Assembly: GCA_963575745.1 (NCBI GenBank)
Contig: CAUYUJ010001750.1
Coordinates: 31,001 to 95,000, forward strand
DNA length: 64,000 nt
Direction: 5' to 3'
From: Prorocentrum cordatum
Lineage: Eukaryota > Sar > Dinophyceae > Prorocentrales > Prorocentraceae
Position 1 is the first letter of the stretch; each line of letters starts with the position of its first letter. Under the pieces are notes generated by a model. The model was not told the origin of the DNA, did not search any database, and was given only the letters and a program-made list of their open reading frames with translations. Below are positions 1 through 10,550 of the stretch, piece after piece. The position numbers were made by a program, and so were the translations under genes.

Positions 1-396
1 GCAAAACTGTTTGTATTGTTCGATTCATCCTGAGAGGTGCTGTCGGTTTCCTGCACTTAACTCGGGCTGTAGGGGGGGCTGCAGGGCTGGTAATCACAGA
101 AATCGATTCAGAGACATCAGACGCGTCCGGCTGTCGCATGCAGAGATCTGAACTCGGTCTGATACTCGAGCTAGGTTTGATTAACTATTCGTATTGTTCG
201 AGTACTCTTCAGAGGTGCTGTCGATTCACGTAACTCGGGCTGTAGAAGAGCTACAGAGCTCGTGCAGAAAACAATTGAAGCATCAGGGGCGTTGGGCAAT
301 TACATTGGAGAGATCTGAAACTGCTTCCGCCGCAAACATATTTTTTAGTGTAATTTTTGTTCGACATTATATGTTGTAAGGAAGCTGTACGAGTGC
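1..396 (+). repeat. alpha-module satellite monomers, ~178 bp
   Basis: About two diverged head-to-tail monomers. Each carries the string TTGTTCGAGTCATC or a close variant, then a conserved palindromic stretch (CTGTAG, short spacer, CTACAG) and a GACATCAG-CGCGTCCGCCTG segment. The same monomer recurs through the first 50 kb. Short ORFs through it are not conserved in frame between copies, so it is read as non-coding. Confidence 0.85.
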
Positions 397-427
397 CCGG
401 CGGTAGAAAAGGTTGACAGTTTACCGG
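397..427 (+). repeat. module-boundary hairpin, degenerate
   Basis: The left arm reads CCGGCGGTAG and the right arm TTACCGG then diverges. The loop keeps GGTTGACAG. This is a decayed copy of the hairpin described at 7,887. Confidence 0.7.
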
Positions 428-429
428 CA

Positions 430-600
430 AGGGTTTAATATTGGAAGCCAGACGGTAGTGGTGCCCGACAGGAGCTTCTTCACGGCGGTCCACGTTCCTC
501 GCAGCGGCTTTTTCGAGCCGGAACTGGTCCGGGAGAGCTTCCGGCAAGCTTCCATGCGTGCCTCAACGCGTGCTGGCACGCGCGCACGCGTGTAGCGTTT
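430..600 (+). repeat. dispersed GC-rich repeat, single copy
   Basis: Homologous to the two tandem copies at 33,296-33,905. It shares GGAGAGCTTCCGGCAAGC and the GCGTGC...GCACGC palindromic stretch. No coding potential was recognised. Confidence 0.7.
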
Positions 601-1524
601 CTGCCAGCGAGTTGGCTCGAACAATCTCGACAGAACTTTTGCTGACTTTTGCTCGCTTGAAATTTTGTCCTCGAAATTCAATAATTCGTTTGAGCTCTAG
701 TATTTTTTCCCGTGATATTCGATCTTATTCTGGCTCGCCATCTTGATTCCATCGGGTGAATATTACTATCGAAAAGCACTGTGGCGGGATCGGCTGTTAT
801 AAGTCATCTTGATACGCGGTGATGGTTTTCTGAAAATAACTCGAGCTTTTGGACAGCTACAGATAAGCACAGCGAGTCGATGTAGAATATTTAGGCGCGT
901 TCGCCTGTTGAATCCAGAGGTCTGAACTTGGTCTGTTAGCCGAGCTAGGTCCGCAACCCTATTCGTATTATTCGAGTGATCTTGAGACACTCTCGGTTTT
1001 CTGTACTTAACTCGAGCTGTAGGACAGCTACAGAGCTGATATTTACAGAAACCGATTCAGAATCATCAGTTGCGTTTGTCTATCGAATCCGGAGCTCTGA
1101 ACTCGGTCTGCTGCCCGATCTAGAATCGCGAAACTTCGTATTGGTCGAGTCATCTTGAGAAGTGCTCTCGGTTTTCCTTGCCTAACGCGCTGAGGAGGGC
1201 TACAGTGCAGGTGGTCACAGGAATCGATTCGAAGACATCAGGCGGGTTCGCCTGTCGAATCCAGAGCTCGGAACTCGGTCTGCTGCCCGAATTAGGTCTT
1301 CGAAACTACTGTATTGTTCGAGTCATTCTGAGAGGTGCTGTCGGTTTTCTGCACTTAACTCGGGCTGTAGGGGCCTGCATGGCTGTGACAGGAGTCGATT
1401 CGCAGACATCAGACGCGTCCGCCTGTTGCATTCAGAGGTCGAAAAATATTCACTATGAGTCGGAATGTGGGTAGGTGCTATCGGTTTTCTCAACTTAAGT
1501 CGAGCTAGGAAGCTCTACGAGTCT
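601..1524 (+). repeat. alpha module: leader plus diverged monomers
   Basis: The leader (CTCGACAGAACTTTTGCTGAC..., CGTGATATTCGATCTTATTC) runs to about 790. About four ~178-bp monomers follow. The module ends at GGAAGCTCTACGAGTCTCCCGG, where element A interrupts the hairpin. No gene seen. Confidence 0.8.
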
Positions 1525-1529
1525 CCCGG

Positions 1530-3707
1530 GGATTCGAATGGAAGATCGAGTCGCTCGAGGTCGCGTTTATCGGTTTCTCGGAGAAGCCAAAACAGCCTAT
1601 CCTGGTTCGGGTTCAGGATCAGATGGTGCCGTTCAAAGTAGTTGACGAGATGAATGTCTTGGGGAACAGCATATACTGTAGCTATAGGGAGGCACACCAA
1701 GACCTTCGGCGACGGATCGGGTCCGCACGACGAGCCTTCCATGCGCATGCAGCCTATTTTAGATCGAAGGCAGTCCCTTTTTCGGCCAAGTGTAGGAGTT
1801 ATATCACTCGGGTTCAGAGCATCCTCACCTATGGAAGTCAAGGTATTAGTTGGGACAGGGACTCTTTGCATAGCCTGAATGTCTTTGAGGGAAATTGCCT
1901 TTACCAGATGACGTCACCCCAAAAGCCTGCCTCCGAAAGTTGGGTAGTTTGGAAGCCAGCTCGACTCAGAATTGCTAGACGGATGTTCTTTGAAGCCAAG
2001 TGCCAGAGTGCAGTGCAGAGAGTCCTTTATTCCTTGTGGCAGCTCGGAGCGGACATAGCATCATATTTCGGAGCCAATGTCGATAGCGGATATCAGATTC
2101 CTGAGTCGGAGCTGAGCCCAGGGATGGTCGCGGTCTCTTCAGTTACCAATGGGATGGTGGAGGTCTCTTCAGTTACCAATGGGATGGGTGCTGTCTCTTC
2201 AGTTACTAATGGGATGGGTGCGGTCTCTTCAGATACGAAGGGGATGGGTGTGGTCTCTTCTGATATGCATGGGATGGTCTCTTCTTCAGTTACCAATGGG
2301 ATGGGTGTGGTCTCTTCAGTTACTAATGGGATGGTGGAGGTCTCTTCAGTTACCAAGGGGATGGGTGCTGTCTCTTCAGTTACTAATGGGATGGGCGCGG
2401 TCTCCTCAGATACGAATGGGATGGGCGCGGTCTCCTCAGATATGCATGGGATGGTCTCTTCTGCTATGCCCTCTGATAGGGCCTCTTCTTCTCGAGATAT
2501 TGAAGTTCCCTGTGAGCGGGGGGGGCCTAGGGATCCCCCCAGGCCCCCCCCGAAGCGTCGGAGGATGGCAGTTCCTGGACCTGGACAACAGACGGTGTTT
2601 CCTCGTGCGCATCGAGACGCACGCCGGCTTCTGATGTGCTGTACCCCGAGGTGGGAGGAGAAAAGGACACTTGAGTCAAAATATTTGCGTTCCCAGTGGA
2701 AGTGGAAGGAGGCCTCGAAACTGACACGATTAGGCAGTGCTAAGGGGCAGGCGACGGGTGAACATCCTTGGTGTTTCATGTTCCAGACGATATTTCCCTC
2801 GTTTGTGAATCTGGAGGATCGTTGGTGGAGGGCGTGTTCTTTCTCTTACTCTGACTTCGTTCAGTATTGCAGGCAGTTCCTGGAAGCTTGTACTTTGGGT
2901 TCTCTGTTTGACTTGTTTGTTGTCCGTGGAGGAACTGGAGGACGAGGAAACTACATGAAGGAGAGGGGGGAGGAGATGATGGCTCGTCCGTTGTCGGTGA
3001 AGGAGTCTGAGAAGCTGGCCCAGAGATTGGCCTCGAACAATGAACAGGAGCCGACTTGGGATCTGAGTGATGACGGGATCGGTCTGGAGCTGACGGGAGA
3101 TTCGCTTCTTATCTGTAATTGGATCAACGGTCTCTGGAAGGTTGAGGGTGGAGAAGGAGGAGATGGGGCTTCTTATCGTAGGCGGGTTGCAAATATTATT
3201 TCTCTGTTGGAAGAATTGGAGGAGGAAGGAGTACGACCCCCCTCATGGGGCAACGACTTTATTCGACACATATATCGGGAGAGTAACACAGTAGCTGATG
3301 AACTTACCCATCTAGCACGGGAAGGCCAGATATTCAGAGAGCTGTTCCACCACCATATCTTTCGCCCTGATGTTCAAGACAACTTTCGAGTTATTGGCCT
3401 CCGCGGATCCTTCGACGGCGGAGTGTGTGCCCAAGGTGTGGGCGTCGGCTGGTTTCTGCAGATTGGATATATCCCTCGCTTCCATGATCCGTACCCTGAC
3501 CCTGAACATAGAGATAAGAGAGCTCGGGTAGTCTCCCTCTTCCCCCAAGCCTCCTCTCCTTGTCCAATCATATGGGAAGTAGTAGGGCGTTGTGCACAGG
3601 CACTCCCCTCCCATAGCAGTATCACTGACGCTGAGCTTTCGGGTCTCGAGGGCCTCTTGCGGGCCGCAGCCCAGGTGGCCCAAGACCTCCAGCTGCAGAG
3701 AGACTAG
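1530..3707 (+). pseudogene. LINE ORF2 C-terminal part: end of RT, repeat linker, permuted RNase H-like domain
   Basis: The uninterrupted frame runs from the element's truncated 5' end to TAG at 3,705-3,707 (725 codons); the first ATG is 1,623. Residues 1-190 match the post-catalytic RT region of elements C and E (MNVLG, RRIGSARRAF, RVQSILTYG, FEGNCLYQM). Residues about 195-315 are a decapeptide minisatellite. The last ~200 residues contain, in order, GDSLLICNW (about 3,099), YRESNTVADELTHLAR (about 3,276), LRGSFDGG (about 3,400) and TDAELSGLEGLL (about 3,625). These are RNase H-like motifs in permuted order. Endonuclease and RT catalytic motifs are missing, so the copy cannot move by itself. 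The long open frame without stops suggests a fairly young insertion. Confidence 0.8.
2120..2470 (+). repeat. 30-bp coding minisatellite
   Basis: Eleven to twelve units of 30 bp encode SSVTNGMGAV-like decapeptides. A longer duplication is visible: the string from VEVSSVTNGM to SDMHGMVSS occurs at about 2,158-2,290 and again at about 2,335-2,463. The unit keeps the reading frame. Confidence 0.9.
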
Positions 3708-3790
3708 GTAGGCACTTAACGGGCGCTGGGGCGCTCGGTGCCTGGTCAGCCTCCCCAAAAAAAAAACGAAGGTTGACGGTTCACCGCCGG

Positions 3791-5886
3791 CGCCCAGTCG
3801 TAGAGCTTCCCTTAGCAAGTTGTTGCTGGAAGCTTAGAGTAATTTCGGAGCGCTGGAGAGCTAGTGCCTCGTAGAACTCTGACGGTAGAAGGGCTAGAGG
3901 AATTCGGCGACAGGGTGGAGCTAGTTGGCGAAATGTCGAAAAGGGACGCGATCATACCTTCCGCGGCCTGGCTCAGCCGATTTTGCAGTTCTAACAATTC
4001 GTTTGGGCTGCTATTTGCGCAGAGCGAAGCTTGGCATTACAGAAGTTACCTCACAAATTCTTAGTTCATTCCGTCGAAAAATTCTCCCGAGCGAAGCCAG
4101 GGACCGACTTCACGTTGGCAGTCCAAAAATGCAATTTTCCAGTTTTGCAGAAAATGCCATCAGAAGCTATCTGCTTGCACTTCTAGTTCTCTCAGGCGCC
4201 TGCTTGCACTTCTAGTGCCTCGTAGAGCTCTGATGGTAGAAGAGCTAGAGGAATTCGGCGACAGGGTGGAGCTAGTTGGCGAAATGTCGAAAAGGGACGC
4301 GATCATACCTTCCGCGGCCTGGCTCAGCCGATTTTGCAGTTCTAACAATTTGTTTGGGCTGCTATTTGCGCAGAGCGAAGCTTGGTATTACAGAAGTTAC
4401 CTCGCAAATTCTTAGTTCATTCCGTCGAAAAATTCTCCCGAGCGAAGCCAGGGACCGACTTCACGTTGGCAGTCCAAAAATGCAATTTTCCAGTTTTGCA
4501 GAAAATGCCATCAGAAGCTATCTGCTTGCACTTCTAGTTCTCTCAGGCGTCTGCTTGCACTTCTAGTGCCTCGTAGAGCTCTGATGCTAGAAGAGCTAGA
4601 GGAATTCGGCGACAGGGTGGAGCTAGTTGGCGAAATGTCGAAAAGGGACGCGATCATACCTTCCGCGGCCTGGCTCAGCCGATTTTGCAGTTCTAACAAT
4701 CGTTTGGGCTGCTATTTGCGCAGAGCGAAGCTTGGCGTTACAGAAGTTACCTCACAAATTCTTAGTTCATTCCGTCGAAAAATTCTCCCGAGCGAAGCCA
4801 GGGACCGACTTCACGTTGACAGTCCAAACATGCAATTTTCCAGTTTTGCAGAAAATGCCATCAGAAGCTTTCTGCTTGCACTTCTAGTTCTCCCAGGCGT
4901 CTGCTTGCACTTCTGGTGCCTCGTAGAGCTCTGATGGTAGAAGAGCTAGAGGAATTCGGCGACAGGGTGGAGCTAGTTGGCGAAATGTCGAAAAGGGACG
5001 CGATCATACCTTCCGCGGCCTGGCTCAGCCGATTTTGCAGTTCTAACAATCGTTTGGGCTGCTATTTGCGCAGAGCGAAGCTTGGCATTACAGAAGTTAC
5101 CTCACAAATTCTTAGTTCATTCCGTCGAAACATTCTCCCGAGCGAAGCCAGGGACCGACTTCGCGTTGGCAGTCCAAAAATGCAATTTTCCAGTTTTGCA
5201 GAAAATGCCATCAGAAGCTATCTGCTTTCACTTCTAGTTCTCTCAGGCGTCTGCTTGCACTTCTAGTGCCTCGTAGAGCTCTGATGGTAGAAGAGCTAGA
5301 GGAATTCGGCGACAGGGTGGAGCTAGTTGGCGAAATGTCGAAAAGGGACGCGATCATACCTTCCGCGGCCTGGCTCAGCCGATTTTGCAGTTCTAACAAT
5401 TCGTTTGGGCTGCTATTTGCGCAGAGCGAAGCTTGGCATTACAGAAGTTACCTCGCAAATTCTTAGTTCATTCCGTCGAAAAATTCTCCCGAGCGAAGCC
5501 AGGGACCGACTTCACGTTGGCAGTCCAAAAATGCAATTTTCCAGTTTTGCAGAAAATGCCATCAGAAGCTATCTGCTTGCACTTCTAGTTCTCTCAGGCG
5601 TCTGCTTGCACTTCTAGTGCCTCGTAGAGCTCTGATGGTAGAAGAGCTAGAGGAATTCGGCGACAGGGTGGAGCTAGTTGGCGAAATGTCGAAAAGGGAC
5701 GCGATCATATCTTCCGCGGCCTGGCTCAGCCGATTTTGCAGTTCTAACCAGTCGTTTGGGCTGCTATTTGCGCAGAGCGAAGCTTGGCATTACAGAAGTT
5801 ACCTCACAAATTCTTAGTTCACTCCGTCGAAAAATTCTCCCGAGCGAAGCCAGGGGCCGACTTCACGTTGGCAGTCCAAAAACACC
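3791..5886 (+). repeat. gamma satellite, 351-bp unit, about six copies
   Basis: The phrase CTCGTAGAGCTCTGATGGTAGA and its flanks recur at about 3,868, 4,219, 4,570, 4,920, 5,270 and 5,621, giving periods of 350-351 bp. Copies are very similar, which indicates recent homogenisation. The ~62-96-residue frames in each unit shift with one-base indels (for example AATTCG versus AATCG), so they are not taken as genes. The last unit is truncated at about 5,880 and passes into a beta-like fragment. Confidence 0.92.
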
Positions 5887-6737
5887 TCGTAGAGCTCTTC
5901 GGCATCGATGAGCTAGAGGAATTCCGGCGCGGGGTGGAGCTAGTTGGCCGACCCGACCAAAAGAGACAATGTGATAACCTTGGGTCGGTTTTGCTTTGAT
6001 TTGAAAGATATTTGACAATTCATTTAGAGAACCGGTATTTTTCTCACGTGTAGTGGGTTATGCCGCGTCTGCCAGTTAAATTCTCAGGTCCGTAGCTGCA
6101 ATATTACTATCAAAAGACTTGCTGGAACCAATGCGTTCCGAGTCATCTTGACACGCGTTCGCGGTTTTCTGTACTTAACTCGAGATTCCGAGAGCTACAG
6201 AGCTGATACTTACAGAAACCGATTCAGAATGATCAGGCGCGTTCGCCTGTTGCATCCAGAGGCCTGAACTCGGTCTGCTACTCGAGCTAGGTCCGTAAAA
6301 GTCATCTTCACCAGTGATGCCGGTTTTCTGTACTCAACTCAAGATTCAGAGGAGCTACAGAGCTGGTGCGCACATAAACTGATTCAGTATCACCAGGCGC
6401 TTGCGTCTGTTGCATCGAGAGGCCTGAACTCGTTCTGCTAGTCGAGCTAGGTCCACAACACTATTCGTATTTCTCAAGTTCTCTTTAGAGGCGCTGTCGG
6501 TATTCTGCACTTAACTCTAGCTGTAGCACAGCTACAGAGGTGGTACGCACAGAAACCGATACATAATCATCAAGTGCGTTTGGCTGAAGCATCTAGAGCT
6601 CTGAACAGAGTCTGCTTCTCGAGCTAAGTCTGCAAAACTATTTGTATGCGGTCGATTTTTTAGAGTTTTTTGGTTCTCGCTTTAGCTTGCTTCACGTGTT
6701 CCGAGGAGCTGGGCAAGAAAAGAGCTCTACGAGGTCC
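5887..6737 (+). repeat. beta-like fragment plus diverged alpha monomers
   Basis: Starts with CTCGTAGAGCTCTTCGGCAT and GAGCTAGAGGAATTCCGGCG, also found near 11,730, 23,790, 32,690 and 32,745. A beta segment (GACAATGTGATAACCTTGGG, ATTTGAAAGATATTTGACAA) and three diverged alpha monomers follow. No gene seen. Confidence 0.75.
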
Positions 6738-6774
6738 CCGGCGGTAATTAACCAGGTTGACGGTTTACCGCCGG
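6738..6774 (+). repeat. module-boundary hairpin
   Basis: Perfect 10-bp arms CCGGCGGTAA / TTACCGCCGG. The loop is 17 nt, longer than usual. Confidence 0.9.
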
Positions 6775-7886
6775 CGCCCAGTTGGCAAGAAAAATCTCGA
6801 CGGACATTTTGAGGAATTTTGGTCGGTTGAAAATTTTGTTCTCGAAATTCAACAATTCGTTAGGGCTCTAGTATTTTTTCCGTGATATTCGATCTTATCC
6901 CCGCTCGCCATTTTGATCTCAGCTCGATCGGGTACCTTTTACTGCCAGAAAGCGTCCAGGCGGGATCAGCCGTTTCGAGTCATCTTAATACGCGCTGTCG
7001 GTTTTCTGAAGATAACTCGAGCTTTAGGACAGCTACAGAGCTGGTAAGCACAGCTAATCGATTCAGAATGATCAGGCGCGTTCGCCTGTTGAACCCAGAG
7101 GTCTGAACTCGGTCTGCTAGCCGAGCTAGGTCCGCAATCCTATTCGTATTATTCGAGTCATCTTGACAGACGCTCTCGATTTTCTGTACTTAACTCGAGC
7201 TACAGGACAGCTACAGAGCTGATGCGTACAGAACCTGATTCAGAATCATCAGTGGCCGTTGTCTGTTGAATCTAGAGCTCTGAACTCGGTCTGCTGCCCG
7301 ATCTAGAATCGCGAAACTATTCGTATTGTTCGAGTCATCTTGAGAGATGCTGTCGGTTCTCTGCACTCAACTCGGGCTGTGGGGGGGCTGCATGGCTGGT
7401 AATCACTGGAATCGATTCGGAGACATCAGGTGCGTCCGCCTTTCGAATCCAGAGCTCCGAACTCTGTCTGCTGCCCGAACTAGGTCCGCGAAACTATTCG
7501 TATTGTTCGAGTCATCCTGAGAGGTGCTGTCGGTTTCCTGCACTTAACTCGGGCTGTAGGGGGCTGCAGGGCTGGTAATCACAGGAATCGATTCAGAGAC
7601 ATCAGACGCGTCCGCCTGTCGCATGCAGAGGTCTGAACTCGGTCTGATACTCGAGCTAGGTTTGCCAAACTATTCGTATTGTTCGAGTCATCTTGAGAGG
7701 TGCTGTCGATTTACGCACGTAACTCGGGCTGTAGGAGAGCTACAGAGCTCGTACAGAAGACAATCCAGAAGCATCGGGGGCGTTCGGCTGTTACATCGGA
7801 GAGGTCTGAAATTGCTTGGGCTGAAACACTACTTTATCAGTGTTTTTTTTCGACATTATATGTTGTCAGGAAGCTCTACGAGTCCC

Positions 7887-7920
7887 CCGGCGGTAACGAA
7901 GGTTGACGGTTTACCGCCGG
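7887..7920 (+). repeat. module-boundary hairpin (type example)
   Basis: Arms CCGGCGGTAA (7,887-7,896) and TTACCGCCGG (7,911-7,920) are perfectly complementary with a 14-nt loop containing GGTTGACGG. The left context is GGAAGCTCTACGAGTCCCCC and the right context GCGCCCAGT. Position GGTTG^ACGG in this loop is where the retroelements of this window are inserted in other copies. Confidence 0.95.
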
Positions 7921-9035
7921 CGCCCAGTTCCGGGGCGCTGGAGAGCTAGTTGGCAAGAAAAATCTCGACGGACCTTTTGGTCACTTTTGGTCGGTTGAAA
8001 ATTTTGTTCTCGAAATTCCTCAATTTGTTTGAGCTCTAGTATTCTTTCCCGTGATATTCGATCTTATCCCCGCTCGCCATCTTGATCTCAGCTCGATCGG
8101 GTACCTTTTACTGCCAAAAAGCACACGGGCGGGATCGGCCGTTTCGAGTCATCTTGATACGCGCTGTCGGTTTTCTCAAGATAACTCGAGCTTCAGGACA
8201 GAGCTGGTAAGCACAGCTAATCGATTCAGAATGAGCAGGCGCGTTCGCCTGTTGAAACCAGAGGTCTGAACTCGGTCTGCTAGCCGAGCTAGGTCCGCAA
8301 ACCTGTTCGTATTATTCGAGTCATCTTGACAGACGCTCTCGGTACCTAACTCGAGCTACAGGACAGCTACAGAGCTGATGCGTACAGTTTTTGATTCAGA
8401 ATCATCAGTGGTTATTATCTGTTGAATCCAGAGCTCTGAACTCGGTCTGCTGCCCGATCTAGAATCGCGAAACTATTCGTATTGTTCGAGTCATCTTGAG
8501 AGATGCTATCGGTTCTCTGCAATTAACTCGGGCTGTAGGGGGGCTGCATGGCTGGCAATCACTGGAATCGATTCGGAGACATCAGGCGCGTCCGCCTTTC
8601 GAATCGAGAGCTCTGAACTCTGTCTGCTGCCCGAACTAGGTCCGCGAAGCTATTCGTATTGTTCGAGTGATCCTGAGAGGTGCTGTGGGTTTCCTGCACT
8701 TAGCTCGGGCTGTAGGGGGGGCTGCAGGGCTGGTAATCACAGGAATCGATTCAGAGATATCAGAACGCGTATGCAGAGGTCTGAACTCGGTCTGATACTC
8801 GAGCTAGGTTTGCCAAACTCTTCGTATTGTTCGAGTCATCTTGAGAGGTGCTGTCGATCTACGCACGTAACTCGGGCTGTAGGAGAGCTACAGAGCTCGT
8901 ACAGAAGACAATCCAGAAGCATTGGGGGCGTTCGGCTGTTGCATCCGAGAGGTCTGAAATTGCTTGGGCTGAAAAACTATTTGTTCAGTGTATTTTTTTC
9001 GACATTACATGTTGTCAGGAAGCTCTACGAGTCCC

Positions 9036-9069
9036 CCGGCGGTAACAAAGGTTGACGGCTTACCGCCGG
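9036..9069 (+). repeat. module-boundary hairpin
   Basis: Perfect TAA/TTA-type arms, 14-nt loop; one loop base differs (GACGGC). Confidence 0.92.
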
Positions 9070-10177
9070 CGCCCAGTTGGCAAGTCAAATCTCATCGGAC
9101 CTTTTGCTGACTTTTGGTCGGTTGAAAATTTTGTTCTTGAAATTCCTCAATTCGTTTGAGCTCTATTTTTTTCATGATATTCGATCTCATTCCCGCTCGC
9201 CATCTTGATCTCAGCTCGATCGGGTACCTTTTACTGCCAAAAAGCGTCCAGGCGGGATCGGTCGTTTCGAGTTATCTTGATACGCGCTGTCGATATATCG
9301 AACTTAACTCGAGATATAGGACAGCTACAGAGCTGGTAAGCACACCTTATCGATTCAGAATGATCAGGCGCGTTGGGCTGTTGCAACCAGAGGTCCGAAC
9401 TCGGTCTGCTAGCCGAGCTAGGTCCGCAAACCTATTCGTATTATTCGAGTCATCTTGATAGGCGCTCTCGGTTTCTGTACTTAACTCGAGCTTTACGACA
9501 GCTACAGAGCTGATACTTACAGAAACCGATTCGGAATCGTCAGTCGCGTTCGTCTGTTGACTCCAGAGCTCTGAACTCGGTCTGCTGCCCGATCAGAATC
9601 GCGAAACTGTTCGTATTGTTCGAGTCATCTTGAGAGGTGCTGTCGGTTTTCTGCACTTAACTCGGGCTGTAGGCAGACTACAGGGCTGGTGATCACAGCA
9701 ATCGATTGGGAGACATCAGGCGCGTCCGCCTGTGGAATGCAGAGCTCCGAACTCGGTCTGCTGCCCGAACTCGGTCCGCGAAGCTGTTCGTATTGTTCGA
9801 GTCATCCTGAAAGATACTGTCGGCTTTCTGCACTTAACTCGGGCTGTAGGGGGGCTGCAGGGCTGGCAATCGCAGGAATCGATTCAGAGACATCAGACGC
9901 GTCCGCCTGTCGCATTCAGAGGTCTGAACTCGGTCTGATACTCGAGCTGGGCTTGCCAAACTCTTCGTTTTGTTCGAGTCATCTTGAGAGGTGCTCTCGA
10001 TTGACGCACGTAACTCGGGCTATAGGAGAGCTATAGAGCTCGTACAGAAGACAATCCAGAAGCATCGGGGGGCGTTCGGCTGTTGCATCGAGAGGTCTGA
10101 AATCGCTTGGGCTGAAAAAATATTCGTTCTCTGCAATTTTTCAATATTATATATTGTCAGGAAGCTCTACGAGTCCC

Positions 10178-10211
10178 CCGGCGGTAACAAAGGTTGAGGG
10201 TTTACCGCCGG
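10178..10211 (+). repeat. module-boundary hairpin
   Basis: Perfect TAA/TTA-type arms; the loop has GGTTGAGGG, one change. Confidence 0.92.
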
Positions 10212-10517
10212 CGCCCAGTTGGCCGACCCGACCAGAAGAGACAATGTGACAACTTTCGGTCGGTTTTTGCTAAGATTTGAAAGATATTTGACAATTCATT
10301 TTGAGAAAGCAGATTTTTCGCACCTGTGAACAATTATGAGGGCCTCTGCGTCTTAATATGAGCTCTGTAGGCGCACATTTACTATCAAAACACTTGGCGG
10401 AACCAATTTCATATCGACATGAAAAAAATCAATTTTGCCTTTTTCGCGAAATGCTTCCAGAAGCTCTCTCTGTCGATTCTAAGCACTCTCACCCGTGGAA
10501 GGAGCTCTACGAGGTTC
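10212..10517 (+). repeat. beta module
   Basis: About 300 bp running from TTGGCCGACCCGACCAGAAG through ATTTGAAAGATATTTGACAA, GGCCTCTGCGTCTTAATATG and ATGAAAAAAATCAATTTTGC to GGAGCTCTACGAGGTTCC, the left context of a TGA-type hairpin. No gene seen. Confidence 0.85.
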
Positions 10518-10550
10518 CCGGCGGTGACCAGGTTGACGGTTAACCGCCAG
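10518..10550 (+). repeat. module-boundary hairpin, broken stem
   Basis: Left arm CCGGCGGTGA, right arm TTAACCGCCAG. Two changes break the pairing. Confidence 0.8.

Larger units (their letters stand above)
1530..3760 (+). mobile_element. LINE element A, 5'-truncated
   Basis: A non-LTR retrotransposon fragment inserted in a module-boundary hairpin. The left junction follows the first hairpin bases (GTCTCCCGG). The right junction is an A-rich tail (run of A near 3,757-3,766) followed by CGAAGGTTGACGG and the hairpin's right arm TCACCGCCGG (3,781-3,790). The open frame starts at the very first codon of the insert, so the copy was truncated inside ORF2 on insertion. No complete target duplication remains on the left. 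Confidence 0.85.
6775..10177 (+). repeat. three consecutive alpha higher-order units
   Basis: Each unit of ~1.11-1.14 kb has a leader (TTGGCAAGAAAAATCTCGAC to GGCGGGATCGGCCG, ~200 bp) and about five to six ~178-bp monomers, ending at GGAAGCTCTACGAGTCCCCC before the next hairpin. Unit boundaries are the hairpins at 7,887 and 9,036. Neighbouring units are more alike position by position than adjacent monomers within a unit, typical of a higher-order satellite. No gene seen. Confidence 0.88.

Noticed and set aside
3864-5817. Family of six 62-96-residue proteins in the 351-bp satellite
   Set aside because: One-base indels between units change the frame and the minus strand is equally open; no codon-level conservation.
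6900-6940. CGCCATTTTGATCTCAGCTC in the alpha leader as a spliced-leader relict (leader core GCCATTTTGGCTCAAG)
   Set aside because: Most leader copies read CATCTTG, the match is only partial, and the position is inside a repeat rather than at a retrocopy end.
7887-7920. Hairpin as an integron attC-like recombination site
   Set aside because: The loop GGTTGACGG looks a little like the GTTRRRY core but does not match it (C at the third R), no integrase is present, and the insertions are LINEs with target repeats.
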